DNA of 64,000 nt from Gallionella capsiferriformans ES-2 (GTDB lineage Bacteria; Pseudomonadota; Gammaproteobacteria; Burkholderiales; Gallionellaceae), in assembly GCF_000145255.1 (NCBI RefSeq), contig NC_014394.1:372001-436000 (forward strand), written 5' to 3'. This document shows, piece after piece, positions 9,811 through 18,987 of this stretch (its first letter is position 1; every line of letters begins with the position of its first letter). A program made the translations under genes and the position numbers. Below the pieces are notes generated by a model. That model worked only from the letters and a program-made list of their open reading frames with translations. It was not told the DNA's origin and did not search any database.

Positions 9811-11207
9811 GACACAAGATCAAACAAATTCATTTCGTGGGTATCGGCGGCTCGGGCATGAACGGGATTGCGGAGGTGCTGTTCAACCTGGGTTTTAGCG
9901 TGAGCGGGTCTGATCTGGCTGAAAATGCGGCAACAGCGCGACTGCGCGAGTTAGGGGTTTCCGTTGCGATCGGACACAGCGAGGTGAATTTGACCCGCGC
10001 CGATGTGGTGGTGGTCTCGACCGCTGTGAGTCAGGATAACCCTGAGGTGGTCGCCGCACGGGCTCGGCATATTCCGGTTGTGCCGCGCGCCATGATGCTG
10101 GCCGAATTGATGCGTCTGCGTCAGGGAATTGCCGTGGCCGGCACGCACGGCAAGACCACGACCACCTCGCTGACCGCCAGTGTGCTGGCGCGCGGCGGTT
10201 TCGATCCGACCTTCGTGATCGGTGGCAAGCTCAACAGCAGCGGCACGAACGCGAAGCTGGGCACCGGTGAATTCATCGTTGTCGAAGCGGATGAGTCAGA
10301 CGCCTCCTTTTTGTACCTGCAGCCGATCTTGGCCGTTGTGACCAATATCGATGAAGATCATATGGAAACGTACGGGCACGATTTTGCAAAATTAAAGCAG
10401 GCCTTTATTGATTTCATCGAGCACTTACCGTTTTACGGACGTGCGATGGTTTGCGTGGATGACGCGAATATCCGCGAGATTTTGCCGCGTGTAACGAAGC
10501 CTGTGACGACCTATGGTTTCAGTGAAGATGCGCAAATACGTGCCATCAATGTCCGGCATGAGGGCGGCAAGATGTGTTTTACCGCGCAATGCAGGCAGAA
10601 CGGTACGCCGCGCGATCTGGTTATCACGCTCAATCTGCCGGGACGCCATAACGTATTGAATGCACTGGCGGCCATCGCGATTGCACTGGAAATCGGCGTA
10701 GCTGACGACGCAATCATTGCTGCACTGGATGAGTTTGAAGGCGTCGGCAGGCGTTTTCAGCGCTATGGCGAAATCGCCTTGCCTGAGGGTGGACGTTTTA
10801 CGCTGATTGACGATTACGGCCATCATCCGGTGGAAATGGCCGCTACCTTAGCTGCCGTGCGTGGCGCATTTCCCGGTCGCCGTCTGGTACTGGCTTTCCA
10901 GCCGCATCGCTATACCCGCACACGCGACTTGTTCGAGGATTTTGTCAAAATTCTGTGCGGTGTGGATGCGTTGCTGCTCGCTGAAGTCTATGCGGCAGGC
11001 GAGACGCGTCTGGTTGCCGCCGATGGACGGGCCATGATGCATGCCTTGCGTCTGGCCGGGCAGAGCGAGGCGATTTTTGTCGAGCATATTGCGGATATGC
11101 CGCAGTCGATTATGCAATGGGCGCGTGACGGCGATGTCGTGGTCACGATGGGGGCAGGTTCGATCGGCAATGTGCCGGGGGCGGTTAAACAGATGGCCAA
11201 TACATGA
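9807..11207 (+). CDS. murC: UDP-MurNAc:L-alanine ligase MurC
   Basis: First amino-acid-adding Mur ligase, 466 aa. It begins [25 protein letters not shown], the typical glycine-rich UDP-binding start, and carries the P-loop [11 protein letters not shown] near residue 112 and the DDYGHHPVE motif in the C-terminal half. The ATG at 9807 overlaps the murG stop. An alternative in-frame codon 18 bp upstream is less likely because it falls inside murG and precedes the conserved N-terminus. Confidence 0.97.
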   Translation: MRHKIKQIHFVGIGGSGMNGIAEVLFNLGFSVSGSDLAENAATARLRELGVSVAIGHSEVNLTRADVVVVSTAVSQDNPEVVAARARHIPVVPRAMMLAELMRLRQGIAVAGTHGKTTTTSLTASVLARGGFDPTFVIGGKLNSSGTNAKLGTGEFIVVEADESDASFLYLQPILAVVTNIDEDHMETYGHDFAKLKQAFIDFIEHLPFYGRAMVCVDDANIREILPRVTKPVTTYGFSEDAQIRAINVRHEGGKMCFTAQCRQNGTPRDLVITLNLPGRHNVLNALAAIAIALEIGVADDAIIAALDEFEGVGRRFQRYGEIALPEGGRFTLIDDYGHHPVEMAATLAAVRGAFPGRRLVLAFQPHRYTRTRDLFEDFVKILCGVDALLLAEVYAAGETRLVAADGRAMMHALRLAGQSEAIFVEHIADMPQSIMQWARDGDVVVTMGAGSIGNVPGAVKQMANT

Positions 11208-13099
11208 ATATGAGCGAGCCGGGACAGTTTATCGCGGCGGTACTGAGAGGCAAGTTGAGCCTTGATCAGTCCATGCGCCGTCATACCAGCTGGCGAGTAG
11301 GCGGTGCGGCTGATCGCGTGTATCAACCGGCTGATCTGGATGACTTGCGGGTGTATTTGTGCAGTCTGCCGCTCGATGAACCGTTGGTCGCCGTTGGCCT
11401 CGGCAGCAATTTACTGGTGCGCGATGGCGGTGTACGCGGCACGGTACTGTTAATGCACGGCGCATTGACTGAACTTGCGATGCAGCAAGACGGACTGATC
11501 TACGTGCAGGCTGGAGTGCCGGGTGCGAAGCTCGCGCGCTTTGCCGCCAACCATGATTTAGCCGGCGCAGAATTTTGCGCAGGAATCCCGGGGACGCTGG
11601 GCGGCATGCTGGCGATGAATGCCGGTTGTTATGGCAGTGAAATCTGGCAGCACGTCGTGCGTGTACAGGTGGTAACGCGCAGCGGCGAGTTGATAGAGAG
11701 AGCATCGTCGGAATATCAGATCGCTTATCGAAGCGTGACAAAGAAGCAGGATGGAGCATCGGATGAATTTTTCGTCGGGGCATGGTTGTCTTTTGTGCAG
11801 GGCGATGGACAGGTTGCGCGACAAAACATCAAGGAGCTATTGGCCAAGCGCATTAGCTCTCAGCCGCTGAATCTGCCCAATGCAGGGTCGGTGTTTCGCA
11901 ATCCGGCAAATGATTACGCGGCGCGTCTGATCGAACAGTGCGGGCTGAAGGGTAAAAAAATTGGCGGTGCGCAAGTATCTGAAAAACATGCAAATTTTAT
12001 CGTCAATGTGGATAACGCAACGGCCGATGAGATTGAAAACCTGATTTGTCAGGTAAGGCAGACGGTCATGACGCAAACAGGGGTGGATTTACATCCTGAA
12101 GTGAAAATCATCGGAGAGGCGAGCGTAAAGATGGCTAACAGTAAGACGGATTTTAAAACGCTGAACCCGGAATTCTCAACGCTCAATCCTGCTGCTTACG
12201 GCAAGGTTGCCGTGCTGTTCGGCGGACGATCTGCCGAGCGCGAAGTTTCACTCAAGAGCGGGGCGGCGGTACTCGCTTCATTGCTGCGCAGCGGCGTGGA
12301 TGCGCACGCGTTTGATCCGGCTAGCCGGAGTTTGCAGGAGTTGCAAGAGCAGGGATTCGATCGCGTATTTATCGCACTGCACGGCCGATTCGGTGAGGAT
12401 GGCACGGTGCAGGGCGCACTGGAATTGCTGGGTATTCCCTACACGGGAAGCGGCGTGATGGCCTCTTCACTGGGGATGGACAAATGGCGCAGCAAGCTGG
12501 TTTGGCAGGCAGGCGGATTGCCGGTGCCTGATTTTATGATGCTGGCTGAGCAAAGCGAGCCGCTCGACGTCATCGGAAAACTGGGTTTGCCGCTGTTCGT
12601 GAAACCTGCCAATGAAGGTTCGAGTGTCGGGATCAGCAAGGTTAAGGCAGTGGGTGAGTTGCAGGCGGCATATCGAGAGGCAGCCCGTCACGACCCTCTG
12701 GTGATCGCGGAGCGCTTCATCGGTGGCGGCGAATATACGGTGGCGATTCTGGGTGATCAAGTTCTGCCGGTGATCAAAATCGAACCTGCCAACGAATTTT
12801 ATGACTTTGAAGCCAAATACCTGCGCGACGACACGTGTTATCGCTGTCCGAGCGGGCTGGATGCGGCCAGCGAAGCAAAGATGCAGGGATTGGCCCAGGC
12901 CGCATTTGCCCTGATCGGTGGACAAGGCTGGGGGAGGGTTGATTTTCTGATGAGCGAAGCGGGTCAGCCTTATGTGCTGGAAGCGAATACCTCGCCTGGG
13001 ATGACGGACCACAGTCTGGTACCGATGGCCGCACGTCAGGCGGGAATCAGTTTTGATGAGCTGGTGTTGCGTGTATTAGGAATGGCGCATGTGGGATAA
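11204..13099 (+). CDS. murB-ddl: Fused UDP-N-acetylenolpyruvoylglucosamine reductase / D-Ala-D-Ala ligase (MurB-Ddl)
   Basis: A single 631-codon frame carries two enzymes. Residues 1 to about 305 are MurB: FAD-site [28 protein letters not shown], the catalytic-Ser motif NAGSVFRNP and the late Glu in HPEVKIIG. Residues about 332-631 are Ddl: [42 protein letters not shown] and EANTSPGMT. The linker (about 310-330) is encoded by degenerate 7-bp repeats (12162-12189), and there is no stop codon between the domains. An internal ATG at 12131 could allow separate Ddl production (322 aa) but lacks a strong Shine-Dalgarno. Both domains look intact. Each catalyses a precursor step, so a fusion would be functionally plausible; a sequencing error removing a stop cannot be excluded. 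Confidence 0.92.
   Translation: MNMSEPGQFIAAVLRGKLSLDQSMRRHTSWRVGGAADRVYQPADLDDLRVYLCSLPLDEPLVAVGLGSNLLVRDGGVRGTVLLMHGALTELAMQQDGLIYVQAGVPGAKLARFAANHDLAGAEFCAGIPGTLGGMLAMNAGCYGSEIWQHVVRVQVVTRSGELIERASSEYQIAYRSVTKKQDGASDEFFVGAWLSFVQGDGQVARQNIKELLAKRISSQPLNLPNAGSVFRNPANDYAARLIEQCGLKGKKIGGAQVSEKHANFIVNVDNATADEIENLICQVRQTVMTQTGVDLHPEVKIIGEASVKMANSKTDFKTLNPEFSTLNPAAYGKVAVLFGGRSAEREVSLKSGAAVLASLLRSGVDAHAFDPASRSLQELQEQGFDRVFIALHGRFGEDGTVQGALELLGIPYTGSGVMASSLGMDKWRSKLVWQAGGLPVPDFMMLAEQSEPLDVIGKLGLPLFVKPANEGSSVGISKVKAVGELQAAYREAARHDPLVIAERFIGGGEYTVAILGDQVLPVIKIEPANEFYDFEAKYLRDDTCYRCPSGLDAASEAKMQGLAQAAFALIGGQGWGRVDFLMSEAGQPYVLEANTSPGMTDHSLVPMAARQAGISFDELVLRVLGMAHVG
12162..12189. repeat. Degenerate heptanucleotide array in the MurB-Ddl linker
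   Basis: Four successive 7-bp units (TGAACCC, GGAATTC, TCAACGC, TCAATCC) approximate a TGAATCC consensus, the same family as the murF array at 3812-3832. They encode the linker [11 protein letters not shown] joining MurB to Ddl. Confidence 0.5.
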
Positions 13100-13805
13100 C
13101 GCCCCGTTGTTGCGCGGTATGGCAAGCGTGCTGTTTTTTTGCAGCATTGTTGTCATGTTGTACGGCGCGGTTCACTACGTGGTGCATATGCCGAAGCTGC
13201 TCCCTATCAAGAGCGTGCGCTTAGCCTCTGCGCCGGAGCGGGTGATGAGCGATGAGGTAAAAGCGGTCGTCAGGCAGGTGGTGCAGGGAAATTTTTTGAC
13301 GGTGGATATCGACACACTCAGGCGCTCACTGGAGAAATTGTCCTGGGTACGCAATGTCAGCGTGCGTCGTGAATTTCCGAACGGGCTGGTTGTGCAGTTT
13401 GAAGAGCATCAGGCTTTAGCGCACTGGAATGACGTGGCTTTAGTGAACAGGCAGGGCGAGGTGTTTACAGCGGAGACGACGCAATCGTTGCCAAGATTTA
13501 CAGGCTATGAAGGCACCTCAGCCGAGGTGACGCAGCAATATGCGAAGTTTGGCGCGCAACTGGCAGCCTTGAATTTGCAGGTGGAGCAATTGGCGTTGTC
13601 GCCGAGGCATGCATGGCAATTGCGATTGAGCAACGACATGGTTGTCGAATTGGGTCGTGAGGCGCTCAGTCAGCGACTGGCACGCTTTATTGCGGTCTAC
13701 CCGTACGGGTTAGCGCCACAGGGAGACGCCGAGCGTGAAATTCAGGTGGTTGATATGCGCTACCGAAACGGATACGCGGTTAGAAGGCGGCAAGGCAATG
13801 CATAG
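13089..13805 (+). CDS. ftsQ: Cell division protein FtsQ
   Basis: Bitopic divisome protein of 238 aa that recruits FtsL and FtsB. One membrane segment (about residues 10-34) precedes a POTRA-like domain starting [22 protein letters not shown], then the beta domain with [28 protein letters not shown]. It overlaps the 3' end of the Ddl frame by 11 bp, in the standard dcw position before ftsA. Confidence 0.95.
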   Translation: MWDNAPLLRGMASVLFFCSIVVMLYGAVHYVVHMPKLLPIKSVRLASAPERVMSDEVKAVVRQVVQGNFLTVDIDTLRRSLEKLSWVRNVSVRREFPNGLVVQFEEHQALAHWNDVALVNRQGEVFTAETTQSLPRFTGYEGTSAEVTQQYAKFGAQLAALNLQVEQLALSPRHAWQLRLSNDMVVELGREALSQRLARFIAVYPYGLAPQGDAEREIQVVDMRYRNGYAVRRRQGNA

Positions 13806-13843
13806 ATTCAAATATTTTGGAAAACGGCAGTGGAGAGCGTGCG

Positions 13844-15067
13844 ATGAGCAGAAATAAGGAAGCGAAGAATCTGGTGGTAGGCCTCGATATCGGCACGTCC
13901 AAGATTGTGGCTATCGTAGGTGAAGTCAAACCTGACGGTGCGCTGGAAGTGATCGGCATGGGCATGCACGAATCATCGGGCCTGAAAAAGGGCATGGTGG
14001 TCAACATTGAGGCGACGGTAGGCGCGATCCAGCGCGCGCTCGAAGAAGCTGAACTGATGGCGGATTGCAAAATCACCGAGGTGCACACAGGTATTGCGGG
14101 CAGTCACATTCGCAGTGTGAATTCCAGCGGTATGGTGAAGATCAAGGAAAAGGAAGTCACGCAGGCGGATGTGGACCGGGTACTGGAAACCGCAAGTTCC
14201 ATCAGTATGCCTGCCGATCAGCAGAAACTGCATGTGCTGGAACAGGCCTTTAGCATAGACGGCCAGGATGGCATCAAAAAGCCGTTGGGCATGAGCGGGA
14301 TGCGACTCGATGTCGAAGTGCATATCGTCACCGGTGCGGTTGCAGCCGTGCAGAACATTATGAAGTGCATTCACCGTTGCGGACTGGAAGTCAACGAGTT
14401 GATTTTGCAGCCGCTCGCATCGAGTCGCGCGGTGCTGGCCGATGATGAAATGGATTTGGGTGTCTGTCTGGTTGATATCGGCGGCGGCACAACCGACATC
14501 GCAGTGTTTACCGGCGGTTCGATACGTCACACCGCCGTGATTCCAATTGCCGGCGATCAGATCACCAACGACATCGCGATGGCGTTGCGCACACCGACTC
14601 AGGATGCCGAAGACATCAAGATTCGTCACGGTTGTGCGCTGCGCCAGCTGGCGGACGACGGTACGATCGAAGTGCCAGGCGTAGGTGATCGCGGCCCGCG
14701 CATGTTATCGCGGCAAACGCTGGCTGAAGTGATTGAGCCGCGCGTCGAGGAACTGTATTCGCTGGTGCAGGCGGAATTGCGCCGCAGCGGATTTGACGAC
14801 TTATTGTCGTCAGGGATTGTGATTACCGGCGGGAGCAGCGCCATGCAAGGTATGGTTGAGCTGGGCGAAGAAATATTCCATTTGCCGGTCAGACTGGGGA
14901 TTCCCAAATACGTCGGGGGGTTACTGGATGTCGTGAAAACGCCGCGTATGGCGACAGGCGTGGGATTGCTGTTATATGGGCTTGAATACCATAAAAATAA
15001 TGAAGCGACACGAATGCAGGGCAATTCATTTGGAGATGTACTTGCAAAAATGAAGTCGTGGTTCTAG
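13844..15067 (+). CDS. ftsA: Cell division protein FtsA
   Basis: Actin-like ATPase that tethers FtsZ to the membrane, 407 aa. The N-terminus shows the phosphate-1 motif VVGLDIGTSKIVAIVGEV, and the second phosphate loop VDIGGGTTDIAVF lies near residue 210. The C-terminal amphipathic targeting helix GNSFGDVLAKMKSWF is intact. The ATG at 13844 was chosen because GGAGAG lies 6-7 bases upstream; a TTG 27 bp further up (13817) lacks this. It is 38 bp downstream of ftsQ. Confidence 0.97.
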   Translation: MSRNKEAKNLVVGLDIGTSKIVAIVGEVKPDGALEVIGMGMHESSGLKKGMVVNIEATVGAIQRALEEAELMADCKITEVHTGIAGSHIRSVNSSGMVKIKEKEVTQADVDRVLETASSISMPADQQKLHVLEQAFSIDGQDGIKKPLGMSGMRLDVEVHIVTGAVAAVQNIMKCIHRCGLEVNELILQPLASSRAVLADDEMDLGVCLVDIGGGTTDIAVFTGGSIRHTAVIPIAGDQITNDIAMALRTPTQDAEDIKIRHGCALRQLADDGTIEVPGVGDRGPRMLSRQTLAEVIEPRVEELYSLVQAELRRSGFDDLLSSGIVITGGSSAMQGMVELGEEIFHLPVRLGIPKYVGGLLDVVKTPRMATGVGLLLYGLEYHKNNEATRMQGNSFGDVLAKMKSWF

Positions 15068-15141
15068 CAAATTAGGTTTTTGTATCGAGGTGGTCAGGTT
15101 TTGACCGGTAAATTTTTTGTATTCATTTAAGGGAGATGGCG

Positions 15142-16296
15142 ATGTTTGAAATCATGGAAGCGGAATCTCAGGATGCGGTAATCAAGGTAATCGGTGTAGG
15201 CGGGTGTGGTGGTAATGCGGTCGATCATATGATCGAACAAGGCGTGCAGGGTGTTGAATTTATCGCCATCAATACCGATGCTCAGGCTTTGAACCGTAGT
15301 CGCGCACCGACACAGCTGCAAATCGGCGCTGCGATTACCAAGGGTCTGGGAGCCGGTGCCAAGCCATCCGTCGGCAAAGCAGCCGCTGAAGAGGATCGTG
15401 AGCGTATCAAGTCGATGATCAGCGGCGCCAACATGGTGTTCATCACGGCCGGTATGGGCGGTGGAACCGGAACGGGAGCGGCACCGATTGTGGCGCAAAT
15501 TGCCCGCGAGATGAATATCCTGACCGTGGCCGTGGTGACCAAGCCGTTCGCTTATGAAGGTAATCGCATGCGATTTGCAGCCGACGGTATCAAAGCGCTG
15601 CAGGAACACGTCGATTCATTGATTATCGTGCCTAACTCCAAACTGATGGAAGTGCTGGGTAATGACGTGACGGTGCCGGAAGCGTTTAAGGCTGCGAACG
15701 GCGTATTGCAAGGCGCGGTGGCCGGTATCGCCGAAGTGATCAATGCACCGGGTTTGATCAATGTCGACTTTGCAGACGTATGCACGGTGATGTCTGAAAA
15801 CGGAATGGCGATGATGGGTTCGGCTGTTGCATCCGGTCCCGACCGTGCAAGAATTGCTGCCGAACGCGCTATCGCAAGTCCGTTGCTCGAAGACATGGAT
15901 CTGACGGGTGCACGTGGCGTTCTGGTTAATATCACGTCGACCAGTTCATTGAAACTGAGAGAGATGGATGAAGTGATGGCGTGTGTGCAATTTGCTGCAG
16001 AAGAAGCTACGGTCATCTTAGGTTCTGTGTTCGACGAATCGATGGGTGACGATCTGCGTGTGACCGTGGTCGCGACGGGATTGGGCGGACGTAAATCTAA
16101 GCCTGAATTGGTCTACGTTGAGCAAGAGAGCAAACGCACCGGTACGCACGATATGCCTATCTCTAATGTGAATTATGCTGAACTTGAAACACCCACCGCA
16201 TTCCGCAGCGGGCGTCGTGCAGCCGTTGAGGCAATGGAGAAAAATGGCGTAGAAACTTACGACATTCCATCGTTTTTGCGTAAACAGGCTGATTAA
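15142..16296 (+). CDS. ftsZ: Cell division GTPase FtsZ
   Basis: Tubulin homologue that forms the Z ring; 384 aa from the ATG at 15142. That start has GGGAG at a spacing of 6, whereas the ATG at 15136 would overlap the Shine-Dalgarno itself. The GTP-binding signature GGGTGTG is at 106-112, the T7 synergy loop NVDFADV is present, and the conserved C-terminal peptide DIPSFLRKQAD, which binds FtsA and ZipA, closes the protein. The 74-bp gap after ftsA contains a small GGTCA/TGACC hairpin and a T-run, which might act as a weak attenuator. Confidence 0.98.
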   Translation: MFEIMEAESQDAVIKVIGVGGCGGNAVDHMIEQGVQGVEFIAINTDAQALNRSRAPTQLQIGAAITKGLGAGAKPSVGKAAAEEDRERIKSMISGANMVFITAGMGGGTGTGAAPIVAQIAREMNILTVAVVTKPFAYEGNRMRFAADGIKALQEHVDSLIIVPNSKLMEVLGNDVTVPEAFKAANGVLQGAVAGIAEVINAPGLINVDFADVCTVMSENGMAMMGSAVASGPDRARIAAERAIASPLLEDMDLTGARGVLVNITSTSSLKLREMDEVMACVQFAAEEATVILGSVFDESMGDDLRVTVVATGLGGRKSKPELVYVEQESKRTGTHDMPISNVNYAELETPTAFRSGRRAAVEAMEKNGVETYDIPSFLRKQAD

Positions 16297-16315
16297 ACCG
16301 GTCGGGTGCAATAGG

Positions 16316-16368
16316 TTTGCGCTGCCGGCGGCTTCGGGTGTTTAGCGGCGGTTTTTTTGCAGCGCAAA
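16316..16368 (+). terminator. Possible hairpin/terminator between ftsZ and lpxC
   Basis: A perfect 10-bp inverted repeat (TTTGCGCTGC at 16316-16325, GCAGCGCAAA at 16359-16368) encloses GC-rich sequence and a run of seven T (16352-16358). The T-run lies inside the long-range stem rather than after it. It could therefore be a terminator using the inner GC-rich stem, or an alternating leader structure for lpxC. Confidence 0.4.
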
Positions 16369-16395
16369 AATGAAAATGCCTCGAGGTCGGTATGT

Positions 16396-16401
16396 TAGAA
16401 T
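16396..16401 (+). promoter_or_regulatory. Candidate -10 box for lpxC
   Basis: TAGAAT matches a sigma-70 -10 element. Transcription would start near 16408, leaving a leader of about 24 nt before the ATG at 16432 (or none before the ATG at 16408). No convincing -35 box lies 16-18 bp upstream, so this is tentative. Confidence 0.35.
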
Positions 16402-16431
16402 CCGTGCATGAAATTTGCACTGAATAAGCCG

Positions 16432-17337
16432 ATGGTTAAGCAGCGTACCTTGAAAACCTCTGTCAGCGTGACCGGAGTCGGCTTGCACAGCGGCGAGAAA
16501 GTCACGCTGTCTTTGCGTCCCGGTCAAGTCGACGGTGGTATCGTATTTCGTCGTGTCGATGTCAAACCGGTACAAGACATACAGGCGCGACCGCATCTGG
16601 TGCATGACACCCGTTTGTCGACGTGTATGGAGCAGAACGGAGTGCGCGTGGCAACGATCGAGCATCTGATGTCCGCGTTGGCGGGCTTAGGGGTCGATAA
16701 CGCCATCGTTGAAATGGACGGTGCCGAAGTGCCGATCATGGATGGCAGTGCGGGCACCTTCATCTTCTTGCTGCAGTCAGCTGGTATCGTCGAGCAATCG
16801 GCAGCCAAAAAATTCATCCGTATCAAGAAGCCAGTAGAGGTCGTGCAGGGTGACAAATGGGTCAGATTCGAGCCTTATAACGGCTATAAATTGACCTTTA
16901 CCATCAATTTTGCGCATCCTGTATTTGCCAGTTCCAAGCAGCATGTGACGGTGGATCTTAACGAACACTCCTATATTCGCGACATCAGTCGCGCGCGCAC
17001 CTTCGGTTTTATGCAGGATGTTGAGAATATGCGCGCGCAGGGGTTGGCGCTGGGCGGTAGCCTGGATAATGCAATCGTCATGGATGAGTATCGGGTGCTC
17101 AATCCTGATGGACTTCGTTTCGAGGATGAGTTTGTCAAACATAAGGTGCTTGATGCAATCGGGGATTTGTATCTGCTTGGGCACGCCGTGATCGGGGCAT
17201 TTTCCGGATTTAAATCGGGACATGCGTTGAATAATGCCTTGCTCAGAGCGTTGCTCGCCGATGAAATGGCGTGGGAATTCGTCACCTTTAACGACGTGGA
17301 CGATGCACCTGATTTTTTGCGCTTGCAGGTAGCCTAA
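16432..17337 (+). CDS. lpxC: UDP-3-O-acyl-N-acetylglucosamine deacetylase LpxC
   Basis: Zn-dependent, committed step of lipid A synthesis. Zinc-ligand motifs are [29 protein letters not shown] and the catalytic FKSGHALNN. The start at 16432 ([21 protein letters not shown]) aligns with the usual LpxC N-terminus and gives 301 aa; an ATG 24 bp upstream (16408) would add eight residues. It is the last core gene of the dcw-lpxC cluster. Presence of LpxC confirms a Gram-negative outer membrane. Confidence 0.97.
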   Translation: MVKQRTLKTSVSVTGVGLHSGEKVTLSLRPGQVDGGIVFRRVDVKPVQDIQARPHLVHDTRLSTCMEQNGVRVATIEHLMSALAGLGVDNAIVEMDGAEVPIMDGSAGTFIFLLQSAGIVEQSAAKKFIRIKKPVEVVQGDKWVRFEPYNGYKLTFTINFAHPVFASSKQHVTVDLNEHSYIRDISRARTFGFMQDVENMRAQGLALGGSLDNAIVMDEYRVLNPDGLRFEDEFVKHKVLDAIGDLYLLGHAVIGAFSGFKSGHALNNALLRALLADEMAWEFVTFNDVDDAPDFLRLQVA

Positions 17338-17364
17338 CGCCTCAATTATCCAGAAGGGCGACAG

Positions 17365-17565
17365 ATGTTGATCATGCGTTTGTATCTGGTACTGGTCGTG
17401 TTGCTGCTGGTATTGTCAGGCGGACTGTATGTCTTCACCCGCAACAGGCGTTATCTGAAATTCGCCTGGCAAACAGTGCGCTTTACGGTGTTGCTGGTTT
17501 TAGTGTTCGGCTTGCTGTTTGTGCTCGAACGCTATGTGTTGGTGGCGTGGAAAGTGTTCTTGTGA
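17365..17565 (+). CDS. Small two-helix membrane protein, unknown function
   Basis: A 66-aa product with two hydrophobic segments (about residues 5-24 and 38-60) separated by a basic loop TRNRRYLKFAW. It has a GAAGGGCGAC ribosome-binding-like sequence upstream and lies 27 bp after lpxC. The layout suggests an inner-membrane protein with both ends on the same side. I do not recognise a named family. Small size makes it less certain than its neighbours, but strong hydrophobic patterning and good spacing support it. Confidence 0.7.
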   Translation: MLIMRLYLVLVVLLLVLSGGLYVFTRNRRYLKFAWQTVRFTVLLVLVFGLLFVLERYVLVAWKVFL

Positions 17566-17592
17566 GTCGCGGTCCGGTGAAGATCGCCCTGT

Positions 17593-18039
17593 CTACGATT
17601 TTGAAAACTTCTCTAACGCAAATTTGAGTGGTGATTCGGGAAGATTGTCGCTGAGTGCGTGCAATTGGTTCTTTGCTGTATTGCTTAGCAAACGAGGTGC
17701 AGGCCGCGTTTTAACCACGGCATAGCTCACTTGCACCTTGACCCTGATTCCGCTAACCTCGCAACCCTTGTCTTGTAGTTTGGTCACTAATTCAGGAGCC
17801 AGTTGGCGCAGTTTTGCGGCGAGTGTGCCATTCGATGCGGCAATGCTGAGCGTTCCCTGACGAAGACCCAACACTTGGCAGTGTGCGGACAGATAAGCCG
17901 GCGCGACCTGATTGAAGTGGTGTTGCAGTTCGGTCAGAGACTGCACGGCGTTGAGCAGTTCGCGCAGTTGGCTACTGCTGTTCATCAGGGATTTTAAACG
18001 TTGGGTCACGGATGGCTTAAAACGAAAAGGAGGAAGCAT
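17593..18039 (-). CDS. DUF721 / DciA-like protein
   Basis: A 148-aa product with the DUF721 core: LTELQHHFNQVAPAYLSAHCQVLGLRQGTLSIAASNGTLAAKLRQLAPELV. DciA proteins load the replicative helicase DnaB in bacteria that lack DnaC. This one is annotated from domain resemblance only. It is on the minus strand, facing away from the M23 peptidase gene; the two ATG codons share bases in one CATG (18037-18040). A longer upstream frame exists but would run through the peptidase gene, so it was not used. Confidence 0.8.
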   Translation of the reverse strand: MLPPFRFKPSVTQRLKSLMNSSSQLRELLNAVQSLTELQHHFNQVAPAYLSAHCQVLGLRQGTLSIAASNGTLAAKLRQLAPELVTKLQDKGCEVSGIRVKVQVSYAVVKTRPAPRLLSNTAKNQLHALSDNLPESPLKFALEKFSKS

Positions 18040-18910
18040 GAATATTATTCTAGTTTCCAATCGCTGCACACAGTCACGCAGTATATATTTGACTGGATGG
18101 CATGTGTTCTTGTGCATCGTGTTGTTAGTTGCTCTGACTGCAGCGGCTGTACTTGGCATGATGCGTTTTGCGCCGGCGGGACTCGATAAGGTGGGAATTC
18201 GCCCCAATCAACTCGTGTATCAGCGCAGTAACCTCTCTGCACTAGCGTTGAAGCTGGGCGAAATGCAGGCGCGCGTACAGCGGCTCGATGCGCTGGGTGG
18301 ACGGCTTGTTAAGCTCACCGGGATGAAGCCTGAAGAATTTCAATTTGATCAGCCGCCGGCTCAAGGTGGGCCGCTGGTCACTGCAGGACCGCTTTCCTTG
18401 GCGACTTTAGCGCAGCAACTCGAAACGCTCGCTCATGTGGTGGACGACAGGAGCGATAAGCTGATGGCGCTGCAGACGCTGCTAATGCAAAACCAGTTGA
18501 GTCGCGGACTTCTACCATCCATTGTGCCGATCGAAAACGGCGTATATACATCGAATTTTGGCTGGCGTGTCGATCCCTTTAGCGGTAGCAGCGCGATGCA
18601 CGAGGGGGTGGATTTTATGGCGGAGCCGGGTACGCCCATATTTGCCTCGGCTGGCGGTGTGGTGGTGTATGCGGATACCCATGCTCAGTATGGTAATATG
18701 GTAGAAATTGATCATGGTAACGATATCGTAACGCGTTATGCGCACGCGTCGAAACTGCTGGTCAAGGCGGGTCAGGTTGTACGGCGCGGCGACAAGGTTG
18801 CTGAGGTGGGTAGCACGGGTCGTTCGACGGGTAATCATTTGCATTTCGAAGTGCGGTACAAGGGCAGCGCCCAGAATCCCGTACGTTTTTTGCAAAATGC
18901 AGCAGGTTAA
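18038..18910 (+). CDS. M23 family (LytM-type) metallopeptidase
   Basis: A 290-aa envelope peptidase. One N-terminal membrane anchor (about 20-42) is followed by a coiled-coil-like region and a C-terminal M23 domain. Zn-site motifs are MHEGVDF and HLHFEV, with YGNMVEIDHGNDIVTRYAHASKL between. It could cleave peptidoglycan cross-bridges or, as with some LytM factors, activate amidases. The ATG at 18038 has AAGGAGGAAGC immediately upstream. An upstream in-frame codon at 17912 would overlap the opposing DciA-like gene and is rejected. The position before secA is common in betaproteobacteria. Confidence 0.92.
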   Translation: MNIILVSNRCTQSRSIYLTGWHVFLCIVLLVALTAAAVLGMMRFAPAGLDKVGIRPNQLVYQRSNLSALALKLGEMQARVQRLDALGGRLVKLTGMKPEEFQFDQPPAQGGPLVTAGPLSLATLAQQLETLAHVVDDRSDKLMALQTLLMQNQLSRGLLPSIVPIENGVYTSNFGWRVDPFSGSSAMHEGVDFMAEPGTPIFASAGGVVVYADTHAQYGNMVEIDHGNDIVTRYAHASKLLVKAGQVVRRGDKVAEVGSTGRSTGNHLHFEVRYKGSAQNPVRFLQNAAG

Positions 18911-18942
18911 TTGAATTTACGGGTTGATTGTTAAAATTTATA

Positions 18943-18973
18943 AGGGCGAGGCAGCTTAGTGTTGTCTCGCCCT
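18943..18973 (+). terminator. Hairpin between M23 peptidase gene and secA
   Basis: An 11-bp stem (AGGGCGAGGCA paired with TGTCTCGCCCT, one G-T wobble) sits 15 bp before the secA start. There is no T-run on the plus strand. It may be a processing or translational control hairpin for secA rather than a terminator. Confidence 0.45.
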
Positions 18974-18987
18974 GTGGTTGATAAAAA

